Source: Hyphomicrobiales bacterium
Lineage (GTDB): Bacteria > Pseudomonadota > Alphaproteobacteria > Rhizobiales > Rhizobiaceae
Direction of reading: 5' to 3'
Length of the DNA: 64,000 nt
Assembly: GCA_900473805.1 (NCBI GenBank)
Contig: UCMS01000003.1
Span: 1 to 64,000, forward strand
A program made the position numbers and the translations under genes. Below the pieces are notes generated by a model, which was not told the DNA's origin, did no database searches, and saw only the letters and a program-made list of their open reading frames with translations. Shown one piece after another: positions 38,198 through 47,667 of the stretch (position 1 is the first letter of the stretch; every line of letters starts with the position of its first letter).

Positions 38198-39241
38198 TCA
38201 GCGTCGCCAGTGGCGGCCCTCGGTGGCAAGCCCGAATTCGGATGGGGTCATCGCAAAGGCCGCAAGCCCGTGCAGGGCCGCCTGGGGATGCGTCACGACG
38301 AAGGTCGGGATCCCGTGCAGCAGACTTTGATGCGGCGCCTTGTCCTCGAAAGCGGCGCGGAATTCTCCGCTCTGCAGCGCCGGCAGAATTTTCGGCGAGA
38401 TTCCCCCGGCGAGAAAGACGCCGCCCTTGGCCATGAAGATCAGCGCAAGATCGCCGGCTACCCGGCCGAGATAGGTGGCAAACAGGCTGAGCGCCTCCCC
38501 AGCCAGACCGTCTGAACCGGAAATTCCGGCCGCAGACACCTCCGCCGGCTCGGTATAACGCGGCGTAAGATTGCCCTCCACCTTGCATAGGGCGCGATAG
38601 ATGTTCATCAGACCGCGACCAGAAAGCAGCTCTTCTGCAGAAATTCGTCCGAGCGCGGCATTGGGGTCATGAACCGGGGTCAGGTAAGGCCATAGGGCAT
38701 GATCTCGGGCCGTCCGTGGCCCGACATCGACATGTCCGCCTTCGCCCGGCACCGGGAACCAGGTGTCCCGCGCCCGCAGCAGCCCGGCCACTCCCAATCC
38801 CGTGCCGGGACCAAGGACCACGCGTGAACCGAGCGGGGCCTCGCTCAACGACCCGAGGTGTTGTCGGTCGTTTTCACCGAGCGTCGCGGCCGCGAGCGCT
38901 TGGGCCTCGAAGTCGTTAAGGAGCAGCACTTCCGAAAAGCCGAGATCGGCCATCAGGATCTTCGGCCGCACGACCCACGGGAAGTTCGTCAGCGGCACCT
39001 CGTCGCCCTTGATTGGGCCAGCCAGTGCCAGGATCAGCAAGCGCGGCTTGTAATCAGTCGTTTCCAGCACGCTCACGCGGATGGCCTCGTCGATCGTCGC
39101 GAAATCCTTGTTCACCACGTTCGGAAAGCTGATCTGCTCGCCGCTTTCGTCGATCAGGATCGAGAAGCGGGCATTGGTGCCGCCGATGTCGCCGATCAGG
39201 ATCGGGAAGGGAAGGGTATCGTCGCGCTGTGTGTTGGCCAT
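38198..39241 (-). CDS. glk: Glucokinase
   Basis: A 347-residue glucokinase of the bacterial Glk family. The phosphate-binding motif [14 protein letters not shown] is at about residues 14-27. The catalytic-base segment [18 protein letters not shown] and the substrate segment [10 protein letters not shown] follow. It starts 27 bases after mgsA, so both genes of upper sugar metabolism are probably co-transcribed. Confidence 0.95.
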   Translation of the reverse strand: MANTQRDDTLPFPILIGDIGGTNARFSILIDESGEQISFPNVVNKDFATIDEAIRVSVLETTDYKPRLLILALAGPIKGDEVPLTNFPWVVRPKILMADLGFSEVLLLNDFEAQALAAATLGENDRQHLGSLSEAPLGSRVVLGPGTGLGVAGLLRARDTWFPVPGEGGHVDVGPRTARDHALWPYLTPVHDPNAALGRISAEELLSGRGLMNIYRALCKVEGNLTPRYTEPAEVSAAGISGSDGLAGEALSLFATYLGRVAGDLALIFMAKGGVFLAGGISPKILPALQSGEFRAAFEDKAPHQSLLHGIPTFVVTHPQAALHGLAAFAMTPSEFGLATEGRHWRR

Positions 39242-39268
39242 GGTGTGTCCGGTCTTTGGCCCTGCTGC

Positions 39269-39649
39269 TCAGGCAGTGAGGGTCTGCATCAGGATGTCGG
39301 CGGTCGCGAGGTTCAGCGCCATCGGAATATCGTAGACAGTCGCAAGTCGCATCAGCGCCTTGACATCCACATCATGGGGCATCGGAGTCAAGGGGTCGAC
39401 GAAGAAGACAAGCATGTCGACTTCCCCCGTCGAGATCAACGCGCCGATTTGCTGGTCGCCGCCGAGAGGGCCGCTTTTCAGCCGCGTGACATCGAGCACC
39501 GGCACGGCATCCTTGATCCGCCCGCCCGTCGTGCCCGTCGCCACGATCTTCCAGCTTTGCAGTTTCGCTTGGTGACGACGGGCGAAATCCGCCATGTCAT
39601 CCTTCTTCTGGTCATGCGCGATCAGGGCGATGCAACGGGTGCGGCTCAC
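39269..39649 (-). CDS. mgsA: Methylglyoxal synthase
   Basis: A 126-residue enzyme converting dihydroxyacetone phosphate to methylglyoxal and phosphate, a bypass of lower glycolysis. Motifs are [24 protein letters not shown] (phosphate binding) and [15 protein letters not shown] with the catalytic aspartates. It is of normal length. It is immediately upstream of glk on the same strand, which may link glucose entry to phosphate-sugar overflow; the rhamnose aldolase in this window also makes dihydroxyacetone phosphate. Confidence 0.95.
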   Translation of the reverse strand: MSRTRCIALIAHDQKKDDMADFARRHQAKLQSWKIVATGTTGGRIKDAVPVLDVTRLKSGPLGGDQQIGALISTGEVDMLVFFVDPLTPMPHDVDVKALMRLATVYDIPMALNLATADILMQTLTA

Positions 39650-39741
39650 GACGGGTCCCCAATTGATTTAAATCGATTTGATAACCCATCTAGCGCAGGC
39701 TAGCGGACTTGAAAAGGCACCCCGCGGTGAGAGCAGGTCGT

Positions 39742-40806
39742 TCACCATCCCGCCGGACGGGGTGCCGGAACGGGAACGACGGCCGGTATTTCGAAACCTG
39801 TCTGCTGAGCGGGTGCGGGAGCAACGAAAGCCGAAGCTGCGCTGTTGCCCGGCATGATCCCGCCGCTCGCCCGATACGTCACTTCGAACTCGCTTGCCGG
39901 ACCTCTTGCATCGAGGACCATGGCGCAGGCCTTCGGCAGATCGGAGATCTGCATGGCCCGCGGCTTCGGGGCCGGTTTGGCATCTGGATCCTTCTTTGGA
40001 GCGGCCCACGGCTCCTTCGTAAACCACCAGGCAAGCGACTTGTCGCAGCCGTCGCCGGGCGGCACCGCCGCTTGCGGCTTGCAGCCGCTCGCACCCTCAG
40101 GGCAACGCATCCGGATGTGAAAATGCGCGTCATGCCCGTAGATCGGACGGATCTTGCCGAGCACCGCCCGGTCGCCTGTCCACGTATCGCAGAGCTTCTT
40201 CTTGATTGCAGGATTGACGAAGATGCGCTCCACCTGCGGGTAGCTCGCCGCCTGCACAACCAGCCGCGCATGGGTATTCGTCCACAGCCGTTTGTCGACC
40301 GTGAGAAACTTGTCCGGTACCAGCATCGAAGTGAACGGCATGTCCTCGCGCTGTTGCGGTGACAGCGGATTGGCCGGCTTCGGAGTGAACCAGATATCGG
40401 CGTCAAGCCCGATCTGGTGCGAGGCATGGCCGGACAACATTGGCCCACCGCGCGGCTGCGAGATATCGCCGATCAGAATGCCCGAACCCCAGCCGAGCCG
40501 CACCGCATCTTTCGAGAAGCGCTCGAGTAACGCGATCATCTCGGGGTGCCCCCAGCGACGGTTGCGCGACAGGCGCATCGCCTGCCATGTCGGCCCGTCG
40601 GTCGGAATCGCCACCGCACCGGCAATACACCCCTTGGCATAGGAGCCATAAGGGGACGGTGCCGCCTTGGCCGGCAGAGCCATGCCGCCGAACAGTTCCT
40701 TGGCAGGTCGTCCTTCTGCCAGCGCAGCATCCGCAGCTAAACTGGAGAAAGCTCCCACGAGCATCAGGCTTGCGGTGAGGCGTCGGCAGGTGTCGGGCAA
40801 TGACAT
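39742..40806 (-). CDS. mepA: Penicillin-insensitive murein endopeptidase
   Basis: A 354-residue periplasmic peptidoglycan endopeptidase of the MepA (M74) family that cuts the D-Ala-meso-DAP cross-link. A signal peptide ends near AALA-EGRPA. The metal-site motifs GHASHQIGLDADIW and YGHDAHFHIRMRCP are both present. The C-terminal 80 residues are a Pro/Ala-rich extension, as in rhizobial homologues. I start at 40806, with TAGGA upstream, rather than 40854. It is divergent from the yej operon. Confidence 0.9.
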   Translation of the reverse strand: MSLPDTCRRLTASLMLVGAFSSLAADAALAEGRPAKELFGGMALPAKAAPSPYGSYAKGCIAGAVAIPTDGPTWQAMRLSRNRRWGHPEMIALLERFSKDAVRLGWGSGILIGDISQPRGGPMLSGHASHQIGLDADIWFTPKPANPLSPQQREDMPFTSMLVPDKFLTVDKRLWTNTHARLVVQAASYPQVERIFVNPAIKKKLCDTWTGDRAVLGKIRPIYGHDAHFHIRMRCPEGASGCKPQAAVPPGDGCDKSLAWWFTKEPWAAPKKDPDAKPAPKPRAMQISDLPKACAMVLDARGPASEFEVTYRASGGIMPGNSAASAFVAPAPAQQTGFEIPAVVPVPAPRPAGW

Positions 40807-40985
40807 CAACGATATTCCTAACGGTTGAACGACCCGGTTCCCCGGATGAATCACATCGAGATGCTACCGTGAAAAAAGATTCGGGTGAAACTGCGGAGGC
40901 GCACTCATTCAATTCTCTGTAACCCAGCCTGTATTCCTGAGGGTTTTGTCCTATTCTGAGGCCAACGAAAACGAAGGGAACCGAT

Positions 40986-42842
40986 ATGAATTTGACGAGG
41001 CGACTTCTAGACTTGCTTGTCGTTGCGGGCGTGACATTGTGGGCCAACAACGCGGCAGCCCAGGACCAGTCGCCGGCCGATACCTTTCGCCATGCACTCG
41101 CCATTGTCGGAGACATCAAATATCCGCCCGGCTTTGCCCATTTTGACTATGTGAACCCCGCAGCGCCGAAAGGTGGCGTTATCAATCTCTCGGCATCAGG
41201 CACCTTCGATAGCTTCAATCCGGTTCTGGACAAAGGTGAGCTTGCCGCGGGGTTGTCTCCCAGACTATCTCTTGTGACGGAAACCCTGCTGAAACCGTCG
41301 ATGGACGAGGTGGACGCAGTCTACGGTCTCCTGGCCGAAGCGGTCTCTTATCCGCCCGATTACGCCTATGCGACCTTCCGCCTGAGAGCGGAAGCAAAGT
41401 GGGCTGACGGCACGCCGGTGACGCCGGAAGATGTCATTTTCAGCTTCGAAAAATTCAAGGATCTCAATCCGCTTTATACCACCTACTACGCCCATGTCCT
41501 GAAAGCGGAGAAGACAGGCGAGCGGGAGGTGACGTTTACCTTCGACGAAAAAAACAACCGGGAACTGCCGATCATCGTCGGTGAGCTCGACATTGTTCCA
41601 AAGCACTGGTGGACGGCCAACGGACCCGATGGAAAACCACGCGATATCTCCCGCACCACGCTCGAACCCATCATGGGATCGGGACCCTATAGGATAGCGT
41701 CGTTTACGCCAGGGGCGAAGGTAACCTACGAGCTGCGGGATGATTACTGGGGTAAAAATCTGAACGTCAACATCGGCTATAACAACTTTAGGACGCAGAC
41801 CTACACCTATTACGCAGATCTGGATGTCGAATTCGAAGCCTTCCGCTCCGGGGCAGTTGATTATTGGGCTGAGAACTCAGCGATGCGCTGGGCGCGGTCT
41901 TATGATTTTCCGGCTGTTGTAGAGGGTCGGGTGAAACGCCAGGTCCTGGACAATGAGTACAAGACCTCCGGTGTGCTTGTCGGCTTCATTCCCAACATGC
42001 GCAGGGAGATGTTCAAAGACGTCCGCGTCCGCAAAGCGCTGAACTACGCCTTCGACTTCGAAGAGCTGAACAGGACCATCTTCTTCGATCAGTATAAGCG
42101 GATAGACAGTTATTTCTACGGCTCCGAGCTGGCATCGCAGGGACTGCCCGAGGGCAAAGAGCTGGAAATCTTGAAGTCGCTTGGGCCCGATGTCCCGCCA
42201 GAAGTTATCACGAAGCCATACAGAAATCCAATCGGAGGCGACGGTGCCAAGCTGCGCGAGAACCTGAGATCGGCGCTCGCCTTGCTCAAGCAGGCCGGTT
42301 ATGAACTACGTGATGGAAAGATGGTGCAGGCCGCGACGGGCGCACCATTGCAGTTCGAAATCCTTCTGAACGGCCCCACCATCGAGCGGGTCGCCCTTCC
42401 GTTCGCGGACAATCTCAAGAAGATCGGCATCCAGGCCTCCGTGAGAACGGTTGATTCCGCGCAGTACGCAAACCGGGTCCGTAGCTTCGACTACGACATG
42501 ATCTATCTCGGGTGGGCGCAGAGCCTGAACCCCGGAAACGAGCAGCGCGATTATTGGGGCTCGCGGTCGGTCAACCAGCAAGGCTCACGCAACTACGCCG
42601 GCATTTCGAATCCCGCCATCGATACGCTGATTGATCAGATCATCTTCGCCAAAGATCGTGACACCTTGATCCCGACCGTCAAGGCGCTCGATCGTCTGTT
42701 GCTGGCGGGCAGTTATACGGTGCCGAGCTACACGCTCCGCTCATCCCGTATCGCCTATTGGGACAAGGTCGATCATGCCGAGCTGCCGGCCTATGCCATC
42801 GGCTTTCCGTCTATCTGGTGGGCAAAACCGACGCAAAACTAA
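40986..42842 (+). CDS. yejA: Oligopeptide ABC transporter substrate-binding protein (YejA-like)
   Basis: A 618-residue periplasmic binding protein of the SBP_bac_5 family with a Sec signal peptide (residues 1 to about 25, ending NNAAAQ). The stretch KYPPGFAHFDYVNPAAPKGG is typical of YejA. In enterobacteria the Yej importer takes up microcin C and peptides, and rhizobial and Brucella homologues are linked to antimicrobial peptide tolerance; that is family knowledge. AAGGGAA precedes the ATG. It opens the yejA-B-E-F run. Confidence 0.92.
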   Translation: MNLTRRLLDLLVVAGVTLWANNAAAQDQSPADTFRHALAIVGDIKYPPGFAHFDYVNPAAPKGGVINLSASGTFDSFNPVLDKGELAAGLSPRLSLVTETLLKPSMDEVDAVYGLLAEAVSYPPDYAYATFRLRAEAKWADGTPVTPEDVIFSFEKFKDLNPLYTTYYAHVLKAEKTGEREVTFTFDEKNNRELPIIVGELDIVPKHWWTANGPDGKPRDISRTTLEPIMGSGPYRIASFTPGAKVTYELRDDYWGKNLNVNIGYNNFRTQTYTYYADLDVEFEAFRSGAVDYWAENSAMRWARSYDFPAVVEGRVKRQVLDNEYKTSGVLVGFIPNMRREMFKDVRVRKALNYAFDFEELNRTIFFDQYKRIDSYFYGSELASQGLPEGKELEILKSLGPDVPPEVITKPYRNPIGGDGAKLRENLRSALALLKQAGYELRDGKMVQAATGAPLQFEILLNGPTIERVALPFADNLKKIGIQASVRTVDSAQYANRVRSFDYDMIYLGWAQSLNPGNEQRDYWGSRSVNQQGSRNYAGISNPAIDTLIDQIIFAKDRDTLIPTVKALDRLLLAGSYTVPSYTLRSSRIAYWDKVDHAELPAYAIGFPSIWWAKPTQN

Positions 42843-42843
42843 A

Positions 42844-42961
42844 CGGTAGGACATCCGCAGTGAAGCCGGTTATCTAGGAACGACAGGCGAATCGCATTGC
42901 AGGAGGACCGACGGGTTGGCTGACGGAAAGGGACAGGGGTTTGACAGCGGTAGGACGTCCG
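42844..42961 (+). repeat. Near-identical 14-bp repeats in the yejA-yejB gap
   Basis: CGGTAGGACATCCG (42844-42857) and CGGTAGGACGTCCG (42948-42961) differ at one base and bracket the 135-base gap between yejA and yejB. The second contains the palindrome GGACGTCC. No terminator-like stem is obvious between them. Confidence 0.45.
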
Positions 42962-42977
42962 TCATGAGGTACGTGTC

Positions 42978-44072
42978 ATGACCGCCTACATCCTGCGTCG
43001 TCTTCTGCTGATGATCCCGACGATCGTCGGCATCATGGGCATTTCCTTCATCGTCATCCAGTTCGCACCGGGCGGCCCGGTTGAGCAGGTCATCGCCCAA
43101 CTGAGCGGTCAGGGTGACAGCGCGGACGCCCGGCTGTCTGGCGGCGGTGACATGTTGAGCCAGCAGACCGGCACGGAGGAGGGCGGTTCTCGCTATCGCG
43201 GGGCCCAGGGGCTCGATCCGGAACTGATCGCCAAGCTCGAAAAACAGTTCGGCTTTGACAAGCCGCCGCTTGAGCGCTTCCTCGAAATGATGTGGAACTA
43301 CATCCGTTTCGACTTCGGCGAGAGCTTCTTCCGCAACACCTCGGTCATCGATCTGATCATCGAGAAGATGCCGGTGTCGATTTCGCTCGGCATCTGGGTT
43401 CTGCTGATCTCCTACGCGATCTCGATTCCGCTCGGCATCAAGAAGGCCGTATCCGACGGCTCCCGTTTCGATGTCTGGACCTCCGGTGTCATTGTCGTCG
43501 GCTATGCTGTTCCCGGCTTCCTCTTCGGCATTCTGCTGATCGTACTTTTCGCTGGCGGATCCTTCTTCGACTGGTTCCCGCTGCGCGGTCTCACGTCAGA
43601 CAATTTCGCCGAGTTGTCCTGGTGGCAAAAGATCCTCGACTACTTCTGGCATCTGACCCTGCCGCTGATCGCGCTTCTGCTCTCGGCCTTTGCCACGACC
43701 ACGCTGCTGACGAAGAACTCCTTCATCGACGAGATTAAGAAGCAGTATGTGGTGACCGCACGAGCCAAGGGGCTCGGTGAGCGGCAGGTGCTGTACAAAC
43801 ACGTCTTCCGCAATGCCATGTTGATTGTCATTGCTGGTCTTCCGGGCGCCTTCATCTCGGCCTTCTTTACCGGCTCGCTTTTGATCGAAAACATCTTTTC
43901 GCTCGATGGCCTCGGCCGCCTGGGTTACCTCGCGATCGTCAATCGCGATTATCCGATCGTGTTTGCCACGCTCTACATCTTCTCGCTGATGGGCTTGGTC
44001 GTCGGTCTGATTTCGGACCTCATCTATACCTGGATCGACCCACGCATTGATTTCGACCGGAGGGATGTCTGA
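42978..44072 (+). CDS. yejB: Oligopeptide ABC transporter permease (YejB-like)
   Basis: A 364-residue inner-membrane permease of the DppB class. An N-terminal helix (about residues 1-30) precedes a periplasmic loop, which contains a Gly/Ser-rich stretch [12 protein letters not shown] typical of YejB. Five further helices follow, with the cytoplasmic ATPase-contact (EAA) segment around [23 protein letters not shown]. Its TGA overlaps the ATG of yejE. Confidence 0.94.
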   Translation: MTAYILRRLLLMIPTIVGIMGISFIVIQFAPGGPVEQVIAQLSGQGDSADARLSGGGDMLSQQTGTEEGGSRYRGAQGLDPELIAKLEKQFGFDKPPLERFLEMMWNYIRFDFGESFFRNTSVIDLIIEKMPVSISLGIWVLLISYAISIPLGIKKAVSDGSRFDVWTSGVIVVGYAVPGFLFGILLIVLFAGGSFFDWFPLRGLTSDNFAELSWWQKILDYFWHLTLPLIALLLSAFATTTLLTKNSFIDEIKKQYVVTARAKGLGERQVLYKHVFRNAMLIVIAGLPGAFISAFFTGSLLIENIFSLDGLGRLGYLAIVNRDYPIVFATLYIFSLMGLVVGLISDLIYTWIDPRIDFDRRDV

Positions 44073-45208
44073 TGTCCGCCGCCGAAACCACCACCATCGC
44101 CCCGCCGGAGAAGGGTTGGCTCAACCCCACCAACCGCCGTCGGCTTGAGAATTTCAAGGCGAACCGCCGCGGCTTCTGGTCGTTCTGGATCTTCATGGTC
44201 TTGTTTGTCCTCAGCCTGTTTGCCGAGTTCATTGCCAACGACAAGCCGATCATCGCATCCTACAAGGGCGAGATCCTCTTCCCTGTGGTCGCCGATTATC
44301 CGGAGGAAAAATTCGGCGGCTTCCTCGCCGTGACAGATTATCGTTCACCCTTTATCGCCGACGAGATCAACGCCAATGGCTGGATGGTCTGGCCGCCGAT
44401 CCGTTACTCCTACCGCACGGTCAATGCCGAGGTGCCCCATTCCGCCCCCACGCCGCCCTTCTGGCTGATGGACAAGGAAACCCGCTGCGCCGCCTATCCT
44501 TTGAAGGCCGAAGATCCGAACTGCGTGCTCGGCAACATGAACTGGCTCGGCACCGACGACCAGGCGCGGGACGTGATGGCCCGGATGATCTACGGCTTCC
44601 GCATCTCGATTCTCTTCGGTCTGGCGCTGACGCTTGCCTCGGCCGTCATCGGGGTAACGGCCGGTGCCGTGCAAGGCTATTTCGGTGGCTGGACTGACCT
44701 TCTGATGCAGCGTTTCATCGAGATCTGGTCGTCGATGCCGGTGCTCTACATCCTGCTCATCATCGCAGCCATCCTGCCGCCCGGCTTCTTCGTCCTGCTC
44801 GGCATCATGCTGCTCTTCTCCTGGGTCGGCTTCGTCGGCATCGTCCGCGCCGAATTCCTGCGCGCGAGAAACTTCGAATACGTGAACGCCGCCCGCGCGC
44901 TCGGCGTCGGCAACGGCACCATCATGTTCCGCCACCTGCTGCCGAACGCCATGGTCGCGACGCTCACCTTCCTGCCCTTCATCCTCTCGGGCTCGATCAC
45001 CACGCTGACCTCGCTCGACTTCCTCGGCTTCGGCATGCCCCCCGGCTCGCCCTCGCTCGGCGAACTCATCGCCCAGGGCAAACGCAATCTCCAGGCCCCC
45101 TGGCTCGGCTTGACGGCCTTCTTCACCATGTCGATCATGCTCTCGCTCCTGATCTTCATCGGCGAAGCCGTCCGCGATGCCTTCGATCCTAGGAAGACCT
45201 TCCGATGA
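44072..45208 (+). CDS. yejE: Oligopeptide ABC transporter permease (YejE-like)
   Basis: A 378-residue permease of the DppC class. A cytoplasmic N-terminus, one helix (about residues 35-55), a long periplasmic region and five helices carry the EAA-type segment YVNAARALGVGNGTIMFRHLLPNAM. It overlaps yejB upstream. At its 3-prime end an ATG (45205) overlaps its stop and opens only a 24-codon reading frame, instead of yejF, because a toxin-antitoxin pair has been inserted there. Confidence 0.94.
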   Translation: MSAAETTTIAPPEKGWLNPTNRRRLENFKANRRGFWSFWIFMVLFVLSLFAEFIANDKPIIASYKGEILFPVVADYPEEKFGGFLAVTDYRSPFIADEINANGWMVWPPIRYSYRTVNAEVPHSAPTPPFWLMDKETRCAAYPLKAEDPNCVLGNMNWLGTDDQARDVMARMIYGFRISILFGLALTLASAVIGVTAGAVQGYFGGWTDLLMQRFIEIWSSMPVLYILLIIAAILPPGFFVLLGIMLLFSWVGFVGIVRAEFLRARNFEYVNAARALGVGNGTIMFRHLLPNAMVATLTFLPFILSGSITTLTSLDFLGFGMPPGSPSLGELIAQGKRNLQAPWLGLTAFFTMSIMLSLLIFIGEAVRDAFDPRKTFR

Positions 45209-45279
45209 GCGCGGGTTCGTCATGGAGACGCATTTGTGGCATGATGGGCGCAGGCCTGATCAGGAGCGCGATGCGATGA
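45205..45279 (+). CDS. 24-residue bridging reading frame between yejE and the antitoxin
   Basis: The ATG at 45205 overlaps the yejE stop as ATGA and opens 24 codons (MSAGSSWRRICGMMGAGLIR...). It ends in a TGA that overlaps the antitoxin ATG at 45276. It may be a leftover of the ancestral yejF start plus insertion sequence, or a coupling peptide that carries ribosomes to the antitoxin. I doubt that the peptide itself has a function. Confidence 0.3.
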   Translation: MSAGSSWRRICGMMGAGLIRSAMR

Positions 45280-45527
45280 ATAAGATCGTCAGAGAGCATT
45301 ATCCGGTTGAGAATTTGCCGGCTGACCTCAGAGAAGGGCTCGGTGATGGTGCGACAGTGCGGGTCGTAATCGAGGTCGACGGGGTAACACCCGATGACCA
45401 TAGACGGCGCTCGGTCAAACAAACTCTGGAGCACTTGGAAAACATACGACAAGGCCGCGTTCCCGACACCGACGTTGCGGAAGCAGTTTCAAGGATCCGG
45501 GCGCTTCGAGATGAATGGGAAGATTAA
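45276..45527 (+). CDS. Antitoxin of a VapBC-like pair
   Basis: An 83-residue acidic, charged protein. The end (DVAEAVSRIRALRDEWED) resembles the toxin-binding tail of antitoxins. The N-terminal half (LPADLREGLGDGATVRVVIEVDG) could be a small beta-rich DNA-binding or dimer domain, but I do not recognise the family. CAGGAG precedes the ATG. Its TAA overlaps the toxin ATG (TAATG). The pairing with a PIN protein is the main evidence for its role. Confidence 0.7.
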   Translation: MNKIVREHYPVENLPADLREGLGDGATVRVVIEVDGVTPDDHRRRSVKQTLEHLENIRQGRVPDTDVAEAVSRIRALRDEWED

Positions 45528-46030
45528 TGACGGCCGTTGAACGTGTCTATCTGGACACCAACGTGTTCATCATGCTCTCTGAGAAGGACCATCGTCTGCA
45601 GCAACTGCTAGTGCCGATGATTTCGTCGCAACCCTCTGAAAAGCCGCCGAAGTTCGCAACCAGTGAGCTGACGCTGTCGGAACTTCTGGTAAAGCCGTAT
45701 CAAGCTGGCGACGACACGCTGATCAATGGTTACGAGTCGCTGATACTGAACAGCGAATGGCTCGATGTGCGCCCGGTGGATCGCGCCGTACTTTACTATG
45801 CCGCTGCCCTTCGCGCTCAATACCGCCACTTGAAGCTGCCGGATGCGATCCATGTGTCCAGCGCGATCGGGCAAGATTGCTCACATTTCCTGTCTGATGA
45901 TCATGGCATCAAAGATCGCTACGATCTCGTACACAGACGAAATGGGTTCAATCGCTCTGCACCCACCCTCACCGTCCTCCGCCCCGACGAACCCACGCTC
46001 ACTTCCCTGATCGAAAGCCTGTCCGCATGA
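45527..46030 (+). CDS. PIN-domain ribonuclease toxin (VapC-like)
   Basis: A 167-residue PIN protein. The acidic active-site set is complete: Asp10 in VYLDTNVF, Glu52 in LSELLVKP, Asp106 in KLPDAIHV, and Asp124/125 in FLSDDHG. VapC-like toxins cleave tRNA or rRNA when freed from the antitoxin. It starts inside the antitoxin stop codon and its own stop overlaps the yejF ATG. This places a toxin-antitoxin pair within a transporter operon, coupled on both sides. Codon choice in 45280-46000 looks less GC-biased than in the yej genes, consistent with acquisition. Confidence 0.82.
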   Translation: MTAVERVYLDTNVFIMLSEKDHRLQQLLVPMISSQPSEKPPKFATSELTLSELLVKPYQAGDDTLINGYESLILNSEWLDVRPVDRAVLYYAAALRAQYRHLKLPDAIHVSSAIGQDCSHFLSDDHGIKDRYDLVHRRNGFNRSAPTLTVLRPDEPTLTSLIESLSA

Positions 46031-47655
46031 CCGAACCCCTGCTTTCCGTGCGCGATCTCTCCGTCGCCTTCCACCAGGGTGCCCGCGAGAGCCTGGCAGT
46101 TGACAGTATCTCCTTCGAGGTCGGCCGCGGCGAGATTGTTGCCTTGGTCGGGGAATCCGGCTCCGGCAAATCGGTGTCCGCCGCGTCGATCCTGAAGCTT
46201 CTGCCCTATCCCGCTGCGAGCCACCCGTCGGGGCAAATCCTCTTCGACGGCCGCGACCTGATGACGGCAAGCGAGCCTGAGCTTCGCGCCGTGCGCGGCA
46301 ACGACATCACCATGATCTTCCAGGAGCCGATGACTTCGCTCAATCCGCTGCACACGATCGAGCGGCAGATCGGCGAGATCCTGGCGCTGCATCAGGGCCT
46401 TGAAGGCGCACCCGCCCGCGCCCGCGTGCTCGAGCTTTTGCATCAGGTCGGCATCCGCGAGCCGGAAAAGCGCCTGACAGCCTTCCCGCATGAGCTCTCT
46501 GGCGGCCAGCGCCAGCGCGTCATGATCGCGATGGCGCTCGCCAACAGGCCTAAGCTCCTGATCGCCGACGAGCCCACCACGGCGCTCGACGTCACCGTTC
46601 AGGCGCAGATCCTGGAGCTCCTTGGACGCCTGAAGTCGGAGCACGGCATGTCCATGCTCTTCATCACCCATGATCTCGGCATCGTCCGCAAATTCGCGGA
46701 CCGGGTCTGCGTCATGACCAAGGGCAAGATCGTCGAGGCCGGAGCCGTTGAAGACATCTTCGAACGGCCACAGCACGCTTACACGAGGAAGCTGCTCGCC
46801 TCCGAGCCGCGCGGCGAACCACCCATGCTGGACGAGACGAAACCGGTCGTCATGCAGGGCGAAGACATCCGTGTCTGGTTCCCGATCAAGGCCGGCTTCC
46901 TGCGTCGCACCGTAGACCACGTGAAGGCGGTCGATGGCGTGGATCTCACGCTTCGTGCCGGCCAAACGCTCGGCGTCGTCGGCGAATCCGGCTCCGGCAA
47001 GACCACGCTCGGTCTGGCCCTCGCGCGCCTCATCTCGTCGAAGGGCCGCATCAGCTTCATCGGCAAGGATATCCACGCCTTCTCCTATCGCGAAATGCGC
47101 CCGCTTCGTGATCGCCTGCAGATCGTCTTTCAGGACCCCTTCGGCTCGCTCAGCCCGCGCATGTCCGTGGGGGAAATCATTGCCGAGGGGCTCAAGGTGC
47201 ATGAGCGCCGGTTGACCGCCGCGGAGCGCGACAGTCGCGTCGCCTCAGCGCTGGAGGAGGTCGGGCTCGATCCCGCCACCCGCTGGCGCTACCCACACGA
47301 ATTCTCCGGCGGGCAGCGCCAGCGCATTGCGATTGCCCGCGCCATGGTCCTGAAGCCGCGCTTCGTTATGCTGGATGAACCGACCTCGGCACTCGATATG
47401 ACCGTTCAGGCCCAGGTCGTTGATCTCCTGCGTGACCTTCAGGCCAAGCATGATCTCGCTTATCTGTTCATCAGCCACGATCTAAAGGTCGTGAAGGCGC
47501 TGGCAAACGAACTGATCGTCATGCGCGGTGGCAAGGTCGTGGAGAAAGGCCCTGCAACGGATGTCTTTTCGGCGCCCAAGGCAGACTATACCCGTGGCTT
47601 GCTGGCCGCCGCCTTCAATCTTGAGGCCGCCGAGATCGGCGGCATCCGTCAGTAA
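46027..47655 (+). CDS. yejF: Oligopeptide ABC transporter ATPase, two fused cassettes (YejF-like)
   Basis: A 542-residue ATPase with two ABC cassettes. The first has Walker [10 protein letters not shown], signature [15 protein letters not shown] and Walker [13 protein letters not shown]. The second has [24 protein letters not shown] and [12 protein letters not shown]. This single-chain form is usual for YejF. It energises uptake through YejB and YejE. Its start overlaps the toxin stop rather than the yejE stop, so its translation may depend on the inserted pair. Confidence 0.94.
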   Translation: MTEPLLSVRDLSVAFHQGARESLAVDSISFEVGRGEIVALVGESGSGKSVSAASILKLLPYPAASHPSGQILFDGRDLMTASEPELRAVRGNDITMIFQEPMTSLNPLHTIERQIGEILALHQGLEGAPARARVLELLHQVGIREPEKRLTAFPHELSGGQRQRVMIAMALANRPKLLIADEPTTALDVTVQAQILELLGRLKSEHGMSMLFITHDLGIVRKFADRVCVMTKGKIVEAGAVEDIFERPQHAYTRKLLASEPRGEPPMLDETKPVVMQGEDIRVWFPIKAGFLRRTVDHVKAVDGVDLTLRAGQTLGVVGESGSGKTTLGLALARLISSKGRISFIGKDIHAFSYREMRPLRDRLQIVFQDPFGSLSPRMSVGEIIAEGLKVHERRLTAAERDSRVASALEEVGLDPATRWRYPHEFSGGQRQRIAIARAMVLKPRFVMLDEPTSALDMTVQAQVVDLLRDLQAKHDLAYLFISHDLKVVKALANELIVMRGGKVVEKGPATDVFSAPKADYTRGLLAAAFNLEAAEIGGIRQ

Positions 47656-47667
47656 CGGAAGACAGAC

